Of a stretch of DNA of 64,000 nt, positions 49,701 to 57,601 are shown one piece after another. The notes beneath the pieces are model-generated. The model ran no database searches. It saw nothing but the letters and a program-made list of their open reading frames with translations, and was not told where the DNA came from. This DNA comes from DASRDU01 sp046331565 (GTDB lineage Bacteria; Acidobacteriota; Blastocatellia; RBC074). The position numbers and the translations under genes are program-made. Where the stretch lies: contig JAXLQP010000002.1 in NCBI GenBank assembly GCA_046331565.1, positions 1,612,001-1,676,000 of the forward strand. The letters run 5' to 3'. Within the stretch, counting starts at the first letter, position 1, and each line of letters begins with the position of its first letter.

Positions 49701-51659
49701 GCTGGCGTCATAAATCCGGTAGGTTTTCTTCACCGTGCCGTCAGCATGACGGAACCACCCGACACCCCCTTCTGACGAAGCGCCCAGCGGATCGTAAATG
49801 GTGCTGACAACATCCGGGAAGCCGGGAACCTGCACGACGCTGCCCATCGTCAGTTCATCGTGGACACCGGGCAGGTTGTCCTGAAAGTAATATTCACCAT
49901 TGCCCGGCCCCTGTGCATTGCCTGCTCCGGCAGTAGTCACGCTGCCTGCCGAACCGTTGTTTTCAATCGTCCACGTACCACCGCCAGCCGGAGCCGCGCG
50001 CAACAGGTCGCTCGCGCTGATGCTGACGTAAACGTTGTTGTCAGTCAGATCAGTGCCGCCGAAAAACCGCCCCGTCTGATCGCCGTAACGATCACGCACC
50101 GCGAGTACCATAAAGTCACGATCAAAGGCGATGTCAGCCAGCATCGGCTGTGCATAAACCGGCAGGCACACATTGCCCTGCCCCGGAGCAGGACAACCGG
50201 CTGATCCGAAGTTGCCTGCAAAGGTGCTGATCCAGGGCCGCCACTGAGCCGGATTGTTGCGCGGCACATCGGCCAGCCCGCGCGGGTAATTGAGCGCGAA
50301 TTGCAGCACCGGCGCGGGTGCGAAGGTGTTCGTCGCCGGATTGAAAGCGTAAACCGCCGCCTTCAGTTCGCTGGCATTCTGCGATGTCTGCGCGGTGCAA
50401 ACTGTGCCGACATAGACCTGACCGCGATAAATGCCGAGGCCGAAGGGGCGCACGTCATTCGCACTTGTGCAGGCCAGCGTGGTCGGCACCGGAACCCTGG
50501 TAATGTCGGCTGCATTTGCGGGCGCGGTCGGCGGGTTGCCGATGGGAATGCGGTACAGTTCGCGCGAAGCCAGGTTGACCGTGTAGAGCGTCTGCTCGTC
50601 TTCAGACAGTTTCAGTCCGCCGAGCGCAACCTTGCCGACGGCATCGAACGAAGCTGAGTCACGATAAAAATCGGTTCCCGAAGGATGCGGATCAGCGCCC
50701 GTCGTGCCTGCGCCGAGCAGCGTATTAAGGTTGAGAAACAGGCTGACATTCGGCGTTGCGCTGGTGACACTGGTGACACGATAAATCGCGCCCGTGCCGC
50801 CCGGCCCGAATCCTGAATGCCGCTTCATAAACGCGGTGGCAAACAGGCTGCCCGATGACCGCTGCCACGCCAGACCAAAGACCGGCCCGACCTGCTTGCT
50901 GGTGGCCGGATGAATCGGCGGCCCCGGACTGCCTCCGACCGAGTTGTAAGGGAAACCAACAATGACCGGATCATTTGCCGCTGCACCGTTGACAGCATCG
51001 CCGGAAACATAACAACTGGTCATAATCACCGGGTTGTCAGCGCAGTACTGCGAAGCGCAGACCAGACCCAGGTTGACATTCGCGGCGCTCGCGCCCGCGA
51101 CAAACTGCACGGTTGTGCCTGATCCGCTGGCCCCTGCCGCCGCCGGCCCCGGCGTGTAATCTGACGAAATGCCTGTGAACTCGATGCGGTACGGGCCGCT
51201 GCCGCTGACCGATAACGAATAATTCCCGCTCGCATCAGTGGTCGCGGTTCCGGCTGCTGCGCCGCTGCTGTCATAAGCCGTGACCTGCACCCCGGCGACG
51301 CCTTTATCAACCGCCACAGCCGTCGTGCCCGCGCCGTTGTTGCTGATGGTACTGGTCGTGTCCTGTACGCCATTCGCATTGTAATCGTGAAAGACCGTTC
51401 CGGTGATGGTTCCGGCAGGCGCAGTCATTGCGCGGTGCGCCGGAGCAGGCCGGAAATAATGGTGCAGCGCCTCGATGCGCTGAAGGGCTGCCGCGCCCGG
51501 CGCGACAGCCGCCGCGCGACGCACGCCAAAGCTGCCGAGCGCCACCGCGCCTGTCAGCAGCAATAATGACAGCAGCCAGAACAAGCCGCGAAACGAGACA
51601 GAAGACCGACGACCAGGGCTGGCAGAACGAAATGACAACGAATGAAGTGGTGAACGCAT
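46725..51659 (-). CDS. Giant surface protein with SdrD_B-like and tandem DUF11 domains
   Basis: 1644 residues. An N-terminal hydrophobic signal (LFWLLSLLLLTGAVALGSFG) is followed by an SdrD_B-like domain (GTITGTVFHDYNANGVQD), then a large beta-rich region (about residues 190-660). A second SdrD_B domain (RVWLDQNSNGIQDAGEPGLAGVQVLLFD) precedes four DUF11 repeats of 136 residues each (about 800-1340; consensus TYTIVVSNNGPSDVTNATVS). A C-terminal beta region ends in MPVFPPTC. No LPXTG or PEP-CTERM anchor is visible. It is likely secreted or surface-attached and adhesive or structural. Confidence 0.82.
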   Translation of the reverse strand: MRSPLHSLSFRSASPGRRSSVSFRGLFWLLSLLLLTGAVALGSFGVRRAAAVAPGAAALQRIEALHHYFRPAPAHRAMTAPAGTITGTVFHDYNANGVQDTTSTISNNGAGTTAVAVDKGVAGVQVTAYDSSGAAAGTATTDASGNYSLSVSGSGPYRIEFTGISSDYTPGPAAAGASGSGTTVQFVAGASAANVNLGLVCASQYCADNPVIMTSCYVSGDAVNGAAANDPVIVGFPYNSVGGSPGPPIHPATSKQVGPVFGLAWQRSSGSLFATAFMKRHSGFGPGGTGAIYRVTSVTSATPNVSLFLNLNTLLGAGTTGADPHPSGTDFYRDSASFDAVGKVALGGLKLSEDEQTLYTVNLASRELYRIPIGNPPTAPANAADITRVPVPTTLACTSANDVRPFGLGIYRGQVYVGTVCTAQTSQNASELKAAVYAFNPATNTFAPAPVLQFALNYPRGLADVPRNNPAQWRPWISTFAGNFGSAGCPAPGQGNVCLPVYAQPMLADIAFDRDFMVLAVRDRYGDQTGRFFGGTDLTDNNVYVSISASDLLRAAPAGGGTWTIENNGSAGSVTTAGAGNAQGPGNGEYYFQDNLPGVHDELTMGSVVQVPGFPDVVSTIYDPLGASSEGGVGWFRHADGTVKKTYRIYDASASFGKANGLGGMVALCNPAPLEIGNRVWLDQNSNGIQDAGEPGLAGVQVLLFDLNGDQVGSAVTDANGHYYFNDSNVTGGLQPGTRYRILIDKSQLPLAGTVLTAALVGSNRAIDSDGLMSGNAAIIDMGTGAAGESNHTFDFGFGPQVDLTITNTDNRTTYAPGGKQTYTIVVSNNGPGDVTNATVSVPLPAAIMSATWTCAITAPGSGSVVNACGAASGSGNINTTVTLRNGAAATFTLMVMIDPGASGQLVIPATVTAPPGVVETNLNNNSATDIDTPLPETDLAITKTDNQTTYLPGGSLTYTIVVSNNGPSDVTNATVSDTIPATLTSVAWTCAITAPGSGSVVNACGAASGSGNINTTVTLRNGAAATFTINASISSGASGNLTNTATVTAPPGVLETNLNNNSATDTDTAAPQADLAITKTDNQTTYLPGGSLTYTIVVSNNGPSDVTNATVSDTIPAALTSVAWTCAITAPGSGSVVNACGAASGSGNINTTVTLRNGAAATFTVTASIPSGASGNLVNTATVSAPPGTTDPKLSNNTATDTDTASPQADLAITKSDGQINYTPGDQLIYRITVTNNGPSDVTGAAVTDNLPQGLSAATWTCAITTAGNGTVTNACGAASGNGSINTTVTLRNGASATFTLRVRVSDTAKSAITNIATVSAPPGVTETNSTNNRAIDTDGPIASPIGGGSDDPGDGGSVLIYPLYSSNTSNPGAENTRLNLTNTSPERIVCVHLFFVDGSNCSVSDSFICLTPNQTVTMTASDVDPGVTGYLIAVTVDCLTGCPVNFNHLIGDEYVKLSSGHAANLPAQMVQALTPTANFNCSGNDTTATLRFDNQMYAALPRVVALDSIPSLADGNSMRLVLDRIGGNLGTGLDPVGQVFGIAYSDVENPYSFSFSTGCQLNKPFDNQFPRTNPRLNQIIPAGRVGWMKLWGTEDAALIGAAINFNASAGTNPQFYNQGHSLHTLTRTDKATLRMPVFPPTC
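47620..49255 (-). repeat. Four tandem 408-bp repeats (DUF11 coding)
   Basis: The string gatggccagatcag recurs at 48018, 48426 and 48834, and a diverged form near 49242, exactly 408 bp apart. The units starting near 48426 and 48834 are almost identical at the nucleotide level; the outer units are diverged. Confidence 0.85.
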
Positions 51660-52143
51660 AATTTTCGGGCTTTCGTAAAACTGGCCACAGCCGGAAATGC
51701 CAGTGACCAGACCGCTGCCGGGGCAGGCAGTTCGGAATGACGATGATTAAGCTGCTGGCGCGTCTGTTGGATTGGGGGGTGGCAGGAAAACTGCCTGAAC
51801 CAGTGATGTGATACTGTCGCGGGCCGATTGCGCAGACAAAGCAGCCGCCTGCCACGCAATCTGAAGGTGTTTCAGCGACCAGTGAACGCGAAAGATAAGG
51901 CGGTGAATTTCACCAGGGCTGCTGCCGGAAGTGAGGTCAGCCCGTTGACAGTATTGAACTGATAAAGCACGCGCAGTTTACGATGTGGCCGCGCAGCAGG
52001 TCAACAGAATTATCATTGCCGTTACCATCTCAGGCCCGCCCCGCCCGCCTTCTTCCCTTCACGTCACCGGGCCTGTACAATCACCCTGGTCGCCACGCCA
52101 GCAGCCACACCTGACACTCAGACTGAGGAGCCTCAATCCGCGC
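51660..52143. other. Divergent promoter region, no gene
   Basis: 484 bp between the surface-protein gene and cysK. Coding frames running into it from cysK lack support. A TTGACA at 51945-51950 has no -10 at a proper distance. No hairpin of note was seen. Confidence 0.45.
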
Positions 52144-53232
52144 ATGAACCAGATCGAAACCGCCGCAGAAAATTACACCGAACGATTCAACGGGGTCAGG
52201 AATATGATCGGCAACACGCCGCTGCTTGCCGTTCATTTCAAATTCAGGGGCCGCCGTCGCGTGATCTATGCCAAGGCCGAACACCTGAACCTGACCGGCA
52301 GCATCAAGGATCGCATGGCCTTCTATATTCTGAAGAAAGCCTATCAGGAAGGCCGCATCCGGCCCGGCGACATCATTGCCGAAGCAACCAGCGGCAACAC
52401 CGGCATCGCCTTTTCAGCCATTGGCCGCGCGCTCGGTCACCCGGTCATTATTTTCATGCCTGACTGGATGAGTCCTGAACGCGTCGCGCTGATTCGCAGC
52501 TTTGGCGCTGACATCATTCCCGTCAGCCGCGAACAGGGCGGCTTTCTCGGCAGCATTCGCCTGACCGAAGAGCTTGCCGCCGAAAAGGGCAACGTTTTTC
52601 TGCCACGCCAGTTTTCAAATTCAGCCAACGTCGAAGCTCACGCGCACACCACCGGCCCGGAAATCCAGGCGCAGTTGCGCACGCACCGCATCAGGCCCGA
52701 TGCCTTCGTTGCCGGAGTCGGCACCGGCGGCACGATTATGGGCACGGGCCAGTACCTGCGCGAACAGAACCCGCACATTCGCCTGCATCCGATTGAACCG
52801 CTCGAATCACCAACCCTGTCAACCGGCCACAAGGTCGGCCATCACCGCATTCAGGGAGTCTCGGACGAATTCATTCCCGCGATTGTCGAACTCGACAAAC
52901 TTGACGAAGTCATCAGCGTGCCCGACGGCGATGCGATTCTGATGGCGCAGAAACTCGCCCACGCGCTCGGCCTGGCGGTCGGCATTTCATCCGGGGCCAA
53001 CTTCATCGGCGCGCTGATGGCGCAGAACGAAATGGACGCTGATGCCGTGGTGGCCACCGTCTTTGCCGATGACAACAAAAAATATCTCAGCACAGACCTG
53101 CTCAGAAACGAGCCGGTCAGAGACGGCTATCTCACGCCCGAAATCGAACTGACACATTACGAAGCCTTGCGGCGCGACTGCTCACTGTGCCTTGACCCTG
53201 AAGTCATCACACACTTTTCGTTCGCTCCCTGA
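52144..53232 (+). CDS. PLP-dependent cysteine synthase family protein
   Basis: About 362 residues from the ATG at 52144. Fold-type II PLP enzyme: GNTPLLAVHFKFRGRRRVIYAKAEHLNLTGSIKDRMA with the PLP lysine in SIKDR, the substrate loop AEATSGNTGIAFSAIGRALGH, and the glycine-rich phosphate site VAGVGTGGTIMGTGQYLRE. A C-terminal extension contains CSLCLDPEVITHF. It should make cysteine from O-acetylserine or O-phosphoserine and sulfide. Its extension resembles that of a separate bacterial subgroup; specificity is unproven. Confidence 0.85.
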   Translation: MNQIETAAENYTERFNGVRNMIGNTPLLAVHFKFRGRRRVIYAKAEHLNLTGSIKDRMAFYILKKAYQEGRIRPGDIIAEATSGNTGIAFSAIGRALGHPVIIFMPDWMSPERVALIRSFGADIIPVSREQGGFLGSIRLTEELAAEKGNVFLPRQFSNSANVEAHAHTTGPEIQAQLRTHRIRPDAFVAGVGTGGTIMGTGQYLREQNPHIRLHPIEPLESPTLSTGHKVGHHRIQGVSDEFIPAIVELDKLDEVISVPDGDAILMAQKLAHALGLAVGISSGANFIGALMAQNEMDADAVVATVFADDNKKYLSTDLLRNEPVRDGYLTPEIELTHYEALRRDCSLCLDPEVITHFSFAP

Positions 53233-53264
53233 CTGTGATTCACAAAACAAAAAGCCTGCTTCAC

Positions 53265-53348
53265 GAGACGGTGTTTGGAGTCCCGGCTTTAGCTGGTCTG
53301 TTTGTCTTTCAACGCACCAGCTAAAGCCGGGACTCCAAACACCGTCTC
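53265..53348. repeat. Palindromic element, gagacggtgtt family, copy 2
   Basis: Perfect 33-bp arms (53265-53297 and 53316-53348), starting gagacggtgtttggagtccc and with the ggctttagctgg core. The arms match copy 1 at 6142-6226 except for a few positions that vary symmetrically. It lies between cysK and priA. Confidence 0.85.
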
Positions 53349-53442
53349 ACTCTGTAAGTACCTCCGGGAACAAAAAGAGGCACGCATTTTCTGAAACAGT
53401 CAAACTTGACTCATTTCAACTGCCCGCCTAATCTCGCCTGCG

Positions 53443-55974
53443 ATGTTTGCCGAAGTCGCCATTCCTCTGCACGTTCATCAGACGTTTACCTATGTGCTGC
53501 CGGAAAGTTTTGCCGCGCAGGCCGCGCCGGGCTGCCGCGTCCTCGTGCCGCTGGGCAAACAACTCATCACCGGTTACATCACCGACCTGCACGCGACGCT
53601 CGAAGAGGCGGGCATTGACGCCGAAAACACCGAAGTAAAATTCATCGAGGAACTTTTTGACACCGAGCCGCTCGTCACCGCAGAAATGCTCGAACTGACG
53701 AAGTGGATTGCCGATTATTACTTCGCGCCCTGGGGCGAAGTCATCAAGGCCTGCCTGCCCGCCGGAATCAACGCCGAAGCCGAAACCATTGTTTCAATCA
53801 CTGCTGAAGGCCGCGCCGCGCTCGCCGCTGCAATGGCCAGGCGCAATCAGCCGACCACGAAAATTCAGGCGCTCGCCGCCATTGCCGAAGAAGGCCTGCT
53901 TGACGCCCGCATCGTGGCCCGGCAATTCAACAAGGTCAGAGCCGGAGCCATCATCCGCGAACTCGAAAAATCAGGCTGGATCACCGTGCAAAGACAGATG
54001 CAGGACGCGGCGGTGAAACCAAAGCGACAGCAGGCCGTGAGATTGCGGAATGCGGAATGCGGAATGCGGAATGAAGAGCAGAGTGATGCCGTAAATGTGG
54101 CGAACCCGGCAGGTGAAGATAATCTGCAATCTGCAATCTCAAATCTCAAATTAAGCGAGCAGCAGAAGCGCGTCATCACCGTTCTTTCAGCTTCGCCTGA
54201 ACCGCTCGCGCTCAGCGACCTGACCGAATCAGCCGATGTCAGCGCCTCGGTCGTCAAAACGCTCGAACGCAAAGGCGTCGTTGAAATCTTCACCCGCGAA
54301 GTTCGCCGCGATCCGCTCGCGCATCTCAAAAACCTTGAAGCCGACGACCTGGCGCTTTCACCAAAACAGCAGACGGCGCTTGATGCAATCAAAGCGAAAC
54401 TTGACGAAGAAAAGTACGCCGCCTTTCTGCTGCACGGCGTGACGGGCAGCGGCAAGACTGAAGTCTACATTCGCGCCATGCGCGCCGCGCTCGAAAAGGG
54501 CAGAACCGCGCTGATGCTCGTGCCTGAAATTTCGCTGACGCCGATGTTCGCCCGCCGCCTGAGCGCGCATTTCGGTGATGGCGTGGCCATCCTGCATTCA
54601 TCGCTCTCTGAAGGCGAGCGCCTTGATGAATGGAATCGCATGCGGCGCGGTGAAGCCCGCGTCTGCATCGGCGCGCGTTCAGCCGTCTTCACGCCGCTTG
54701 AAAATCTGGGCGTCATCATCGTTGACGAGGAACACGAAGCCGCCTACAAGCAGGACGAATCGCCGCGCTATCACGGACGCGACACCGCGATTATGCGCGC
54801 GCTCAAAGCAAACGCGGTCGTCATCCTCGGCAGCGCGACGCCTTCGATGGAATCGTTTTACAACGCGCAGACGGGCAAGTATCAGTACATCGAAATGAGC
54901 GAGCGCATCGGTGGCCGCCCCCTGGCAAAGGTCGAAGTCGTGGATATGCGCCAGGTCTTCGCTCGTCACGGCAAACAGCAGGTCTTTTCGGACGAAATGA
55001 AAGAAGCCATCCGCGAAAATCACGAACGCAGCAAACAGACGCTGGTGCTGCTCAACCGGCGCGGCTTCTCGACTTTTCTGCTCTGCCGCAGTTGCGGCCA
55101 TCGCGCCGCCTGTCCGAACTGCGACGTGACGCTGACTTACCACAAATCCGATGCCCGCCTGACCTGTCATTACTGCGGCTATCAGGAGCGCGTCCCGCGC
55201 AGTTGTCAGAACTGCGACGGCCCGTACATTTATTACGTCGGCGAAGGCACCGAACAGATTGAAACGCTGCTCAAAGAGATGTACCCGCAAATGCGCATCG
55301 CCCGTCTTGACCGCGATACGACGCGCAAACGCGGAGCTTTTGAAAGACTGCTCGGTCAGTTTGCCATCGGTGACCTTGATCTGATGGTCGGCACGCAGAT
55401 GATTGCCAAAGGCCACGACTTTCACAACGTCACGCTGGTCTGCGTCATTTCAGTTGACGCGGGGCTTTCAATTCCCGACTTCCGTTCAGCCGAACGCACC
55501 TTTCAGTTATTAACTCAGGTCGCCGGACGCGCCGGACGCGGCGAAGAGCCAGGCCGCGTGATTTTGCAGAGCTATCATCCCGAACATTACGCGCTCGAAT
55601 ACGCCAGCGATCAGAATTACGAAAAGTTTTACAGCCACGAAATTCACTTTCGCCAGGAGATGCGCTACCCGCCCTTTGTCGCGCTCATCAACGTTCTCAT
55701 TCACCACAGCGAATACGCCAAAGCCTCAACCGTCGCCGCCGAATTCGCCCGGCTGCTGAAAACCGCCGACACCGACCGCGCCCTGAAAATATTAGGCCCC
55801 GCGCCCGCGCCCCTGTCGCGCCTCAAAGGCGAACATCGTTTGCAGGTGCTGATCAAGACAAAGAATCGCCGCGTCGCCAGAGAAGCACTCGACGCAGCCA
55901 TGCTCGGACTGAAAGAAGCCGGGTATGATTTGCGGATGCTGAATGTTGAGGTTGATCCGGTGAGCCTGATGTAA
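53443..55974 (+). CDS. priA: Primosomal helicase PriA (N')
   Basis: 843 residues. The 3'-DNA-binding N-terminal domain (FAEVAIPLHVHQTFTYVLPESF) is followed by a winged-helix region, helicase lobe 1 with Walker A GVTGSGKTEVYIRAM and DEEHEAAYKQ, the eight-cysteine zinc region (CRSCGHRAACPNCDVTL and CHYCGYQERVPRSCQNC), and lobe 2 with DLMVGTQMIAKGHDFHNVTLVCVI and QVAGRAGRGEEPG. It restarts stalled replication forks. A heptamer-repeat insertion adds about 35 residues near 200-238, between the DNA-binding and helicase parts. Confidence 0.93.
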   Translation: MFAEVAIPLHVHQTFTYVLPESFAAQAAPGCRVLVPLGKQLITGYITDLHATLEEAGIDAENTEVKFIEELFDTEPLVTAEMLELTKWIADYYFAPWGEVIKACLPAGINAEAETIVSITAEGRAALAAAMARRNQPTTKIQALAAIAEEGLLDARIVARQFNKVRAGAIIRELEKSGWITVQRQMQDAAVKPKRQQAVRLRNAECGMRNEEQSDAVNVANPAGEDNLQSAISNLKLSEQQKRVITVLSASPEPLALSDLTESADVSASVVKTLERKGVVEIFTREVRRDPLAHLKNLEADDLALSPKQQTALDAIKAKLDEEKYAAFLLHGVTGSGKTEVYIRAMRAALEKGRTALMLVPEISLTPMFARRLSAHFGDGVAILHSSLSEGERLDEWNRMRRGEARVCIGARSAVFTPLENLGVIIVDEEHEAAYKQDESPRYHGRDTAIMRALKANAVVILGSATPSMESFYNAQTGKYQYIEMSERIGGRPLAKVEVVDMRQVFARHGKQQVFSDEMKEAIRENHERSKQTLVLLNRRGFSTFLLCRSCGHRAACPNCDVTLTYHKSDARLTCHYCGYQERVPRSCQNCDGPYIYYVGEGTEQIETLLKEMYPQMRIARLDRDTTRKRGAFERLLGQFAIGDLDLMVGTQMIAKGHDFHNVTLVCVISVDAGLSIPDFRSAERTFQLLTQVAGRAGRGEEPGRVILQSYHPEHYALEYASDQNYEKFYSHEIHFRQEMRYPPFVALINVLIHHSEYAKASTVAAEFARLLKTADTDRALKILGPAPAPLSRLKGEHRLQVLIKTKNRRVAREALDAAMLGLKEAGYDLRMLNVEVDPVSLM
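54042..54153. repeat. Heptamer repeat insertion inside priA
   Basis: Four tgcggaa heptamers (54044-54071) and four aatctgc/aatctca heptamers (54121-54148) flank a short unrelated segment within the priA frame, encoding NAECGMRNEE and NLQSAISNLK. Such heptamers are typical of non-coding dispersed repeats. Confidence 0.75.
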
Positions 55975-56012
55975 ATTGCCTGGCAGTATTGCACTGCTGA
56001 ATCAGTTCTGCG

Positions 56013-57353
56013 CTATTTCTCTGCCATCCTGCTGGTCAAAAGTTGTGCTTCGCTCTGCGCCTCACTGATGACTTTGGTTTCATCCATCGTCAGCAGTTTT
56101 CTGTCCTGCATGACAACCTGGCCGTCAATGATGACTGTTTCGACGTTGGCGGCTTCGGCGGCGTAAACGATGGTCGAAACCAGGTCGGGATGCGGAGTCG
56201 TGTGCAGGCGGCTGAGGTTGAGCAGTTGCAGATCGGCGCGTTTGCCTGCTTCGATGCTGCCGATTTCATCAGCCAGGCCGAGGGCGCGTGCGCCGTTGAT
56301 GGTCGCCATTTGCAGGGCTGTGAGCGCAGGCAGCGATTGCGGGCCGCGACGCACTTTTTGCAGCAGTGCCGCGGTGCGCATTTCGGTGAACATATCCAGC
56401 CGGTTGTTGCAGGGCGCGCCGTCGGCTCCGAGGGAAACTGAAATTCCCTGCTCCAGCATTTCAGTGATCTGCGCGATGCCTGAGGCGAGTTTGAGATTCG
56501 ATGACGGGCAGTGCGCGACGTGCGTGCCGGTTGAGCGCAGAATTGCAAATTCGCTTTCGTCCAGATGAATGCAATGCGCCAGCACAACATTGGGCGCGGC
56601 GAGTCCGACTGTATTCAGATAAGCGATGTTGCGCTGCCCGGTGCGGCTTTCGACAATGGCAATCTCTTCGCGGTTTTCTGAAGCATGCGTGTGCACCAGC
56701 ACTTTGCGTTCGCGTGACAACTGCGCGACACGCTCAAGCAGTTCGCGCGTGCAACTGACTGCAAAGCGCGGCGCAAAGCAGTAACGAATGCGCCCGTCAG
56801 CGCGATTGTGCCAGCGTTCGAGCAGTTCCAGCGATTCGGCAATCGAACGCTCAGTCTCTTCCTGCAACGCTGCCGGAACGCCTTCACCGGCATCCATCAT
56901 GCATTTGCCGACTGTGGCCCTGAAGCCTGTTTCTTCGACCGCGCGAAAAACGGCTTCGGTATGATTGACGGTTTCCATCGTCAGCGCACAGGTCGTGCCG
57001 CCGCGAATCAGTTCGGCAATGCCGAGACGCGCCGAAGCATCGAGCGAAGCGAACGAATGCGCCGCTTCCATCGGCCAGACGCGCTGCCTGAGCCAGTCAA
57101 TCAGCGCCAGATCATCAGCCGCGCCGCGAAAGAGCGTCTGGCACAAATGCACGTGCGTCTGCACAAAACCGGGCAGCAGCACGCGGCCACGCGCTTCAAT
57201 GATTTCATCGGCTTCAGCGGATGGAATTGAAGGATTGATCTGAGCGATGCGGCGATCACGAATCAGCACGTCACCGCTGATGATGCGGTGGTGCTGATCG
57301 AGCGTGATGATGGTTGCTTCTTTGATGAGCAGACTGCGGTTCATTCGTGTCAT
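56013..57353 (-). CDS. Amidohydrolase, MtaD/SAH-deaminase or chlorohydrolase type
   Basis: 446 residues, ATG at 57353 (57344 possible). Metal-dependent TIM-barrel hydrolase: LLPGFVQTHVHLCQTLFRG (HxH), VLVHTHASENREE, VVLAHCIHLDESE, VAHCPSSNLKLASGI and SLGADGAPCNNRLDMFTEMR. The pattern is of the subtype III deaminases that act on methylthioadenosine, S-adenosylhomocysteine or related purines, and also includes atrazine-type chlorohydrolases. Substrate cannot be told from sequence. Confidence 0.85.
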   Translation of the reverse strand: MTRMNRSLLIKEATIITLDQHHRIISGDVLIRDRRIAQINPSIPSAEADEIIEARGRVLLPGFVQTHVHLCQTLFRGAADDLALIDWLRQRVWPMEAAHSFASLDASARLGIAELIRGGTTCALTMETVNHTEAVFRAVEETGFRATVGKCMMDAGEGVPAALQEETERSIAESLELLERWHNRADGRIRYCFAPRFAVSCTRELLERVAQLSRERKVLVHTHASENREEIAIVESRTGQRNIAYLNTVGLAAPNVVLAHCIHLDESEFAILRSTGTHVAHCPSSNLKLASGIAQITEMLEQGISVSLGADGAPCNNRLDMFTEMRTAALLQKVRRGPQSLPALTALQMATINGARALGLADEIGSIEAGKRADLQLLNLSRLHTTPHPDLVSTIVYAAEAANVETVIIDGQVVMQDRKLLTMDETKVISEAQSEAQLLTSRMAEK

Positions 57354-57463
57354 TGTCCTGCGGAATCTGATTTCTGATTCGTTGATTTACCACCGGACAG
57401 TTTACACGAACTGCGAAGCAAAGCGGCATCCTGCCACAATCACTGATGTCTGACCTTTGACAA

Positions 57464-57583
57464 CAGAGAAACCAGGCTGCACCCCCGTAGTAACGAATTT
57501 ATTCGTTCTGCCTCTGAACAATCGCAGTTTCAAAAACAGAACGAATAAATTCGTTACTACGGGAGTGCGACCTGGTTTCTCTG
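57464..57583. repeat. Palindromic element, gtagtaacga family, copy 4
   Basis: Inner perfect 27-bp arms (57484-57510 and 57537-57563; cccgtagtaacgaatttatt start) and an outer perfect pair cagagaaaccagg/cctggtttctctg (57464-57476, 57571-57583), so the whole 120 bp folds on itself. It lies between two same-strand genes. Confidence 0.85.
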
Positions 57584-57601
57584 CGACTCACGGGCTTGAT
57601 G

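Noticed and set aside
46725..51659. CRISPR-like array suspected from regularly spaced repeats
   Set aside because: The 408-bp period is coding, in frame, and encodes DUF11 domains; there are no short repeats with unique spacers.
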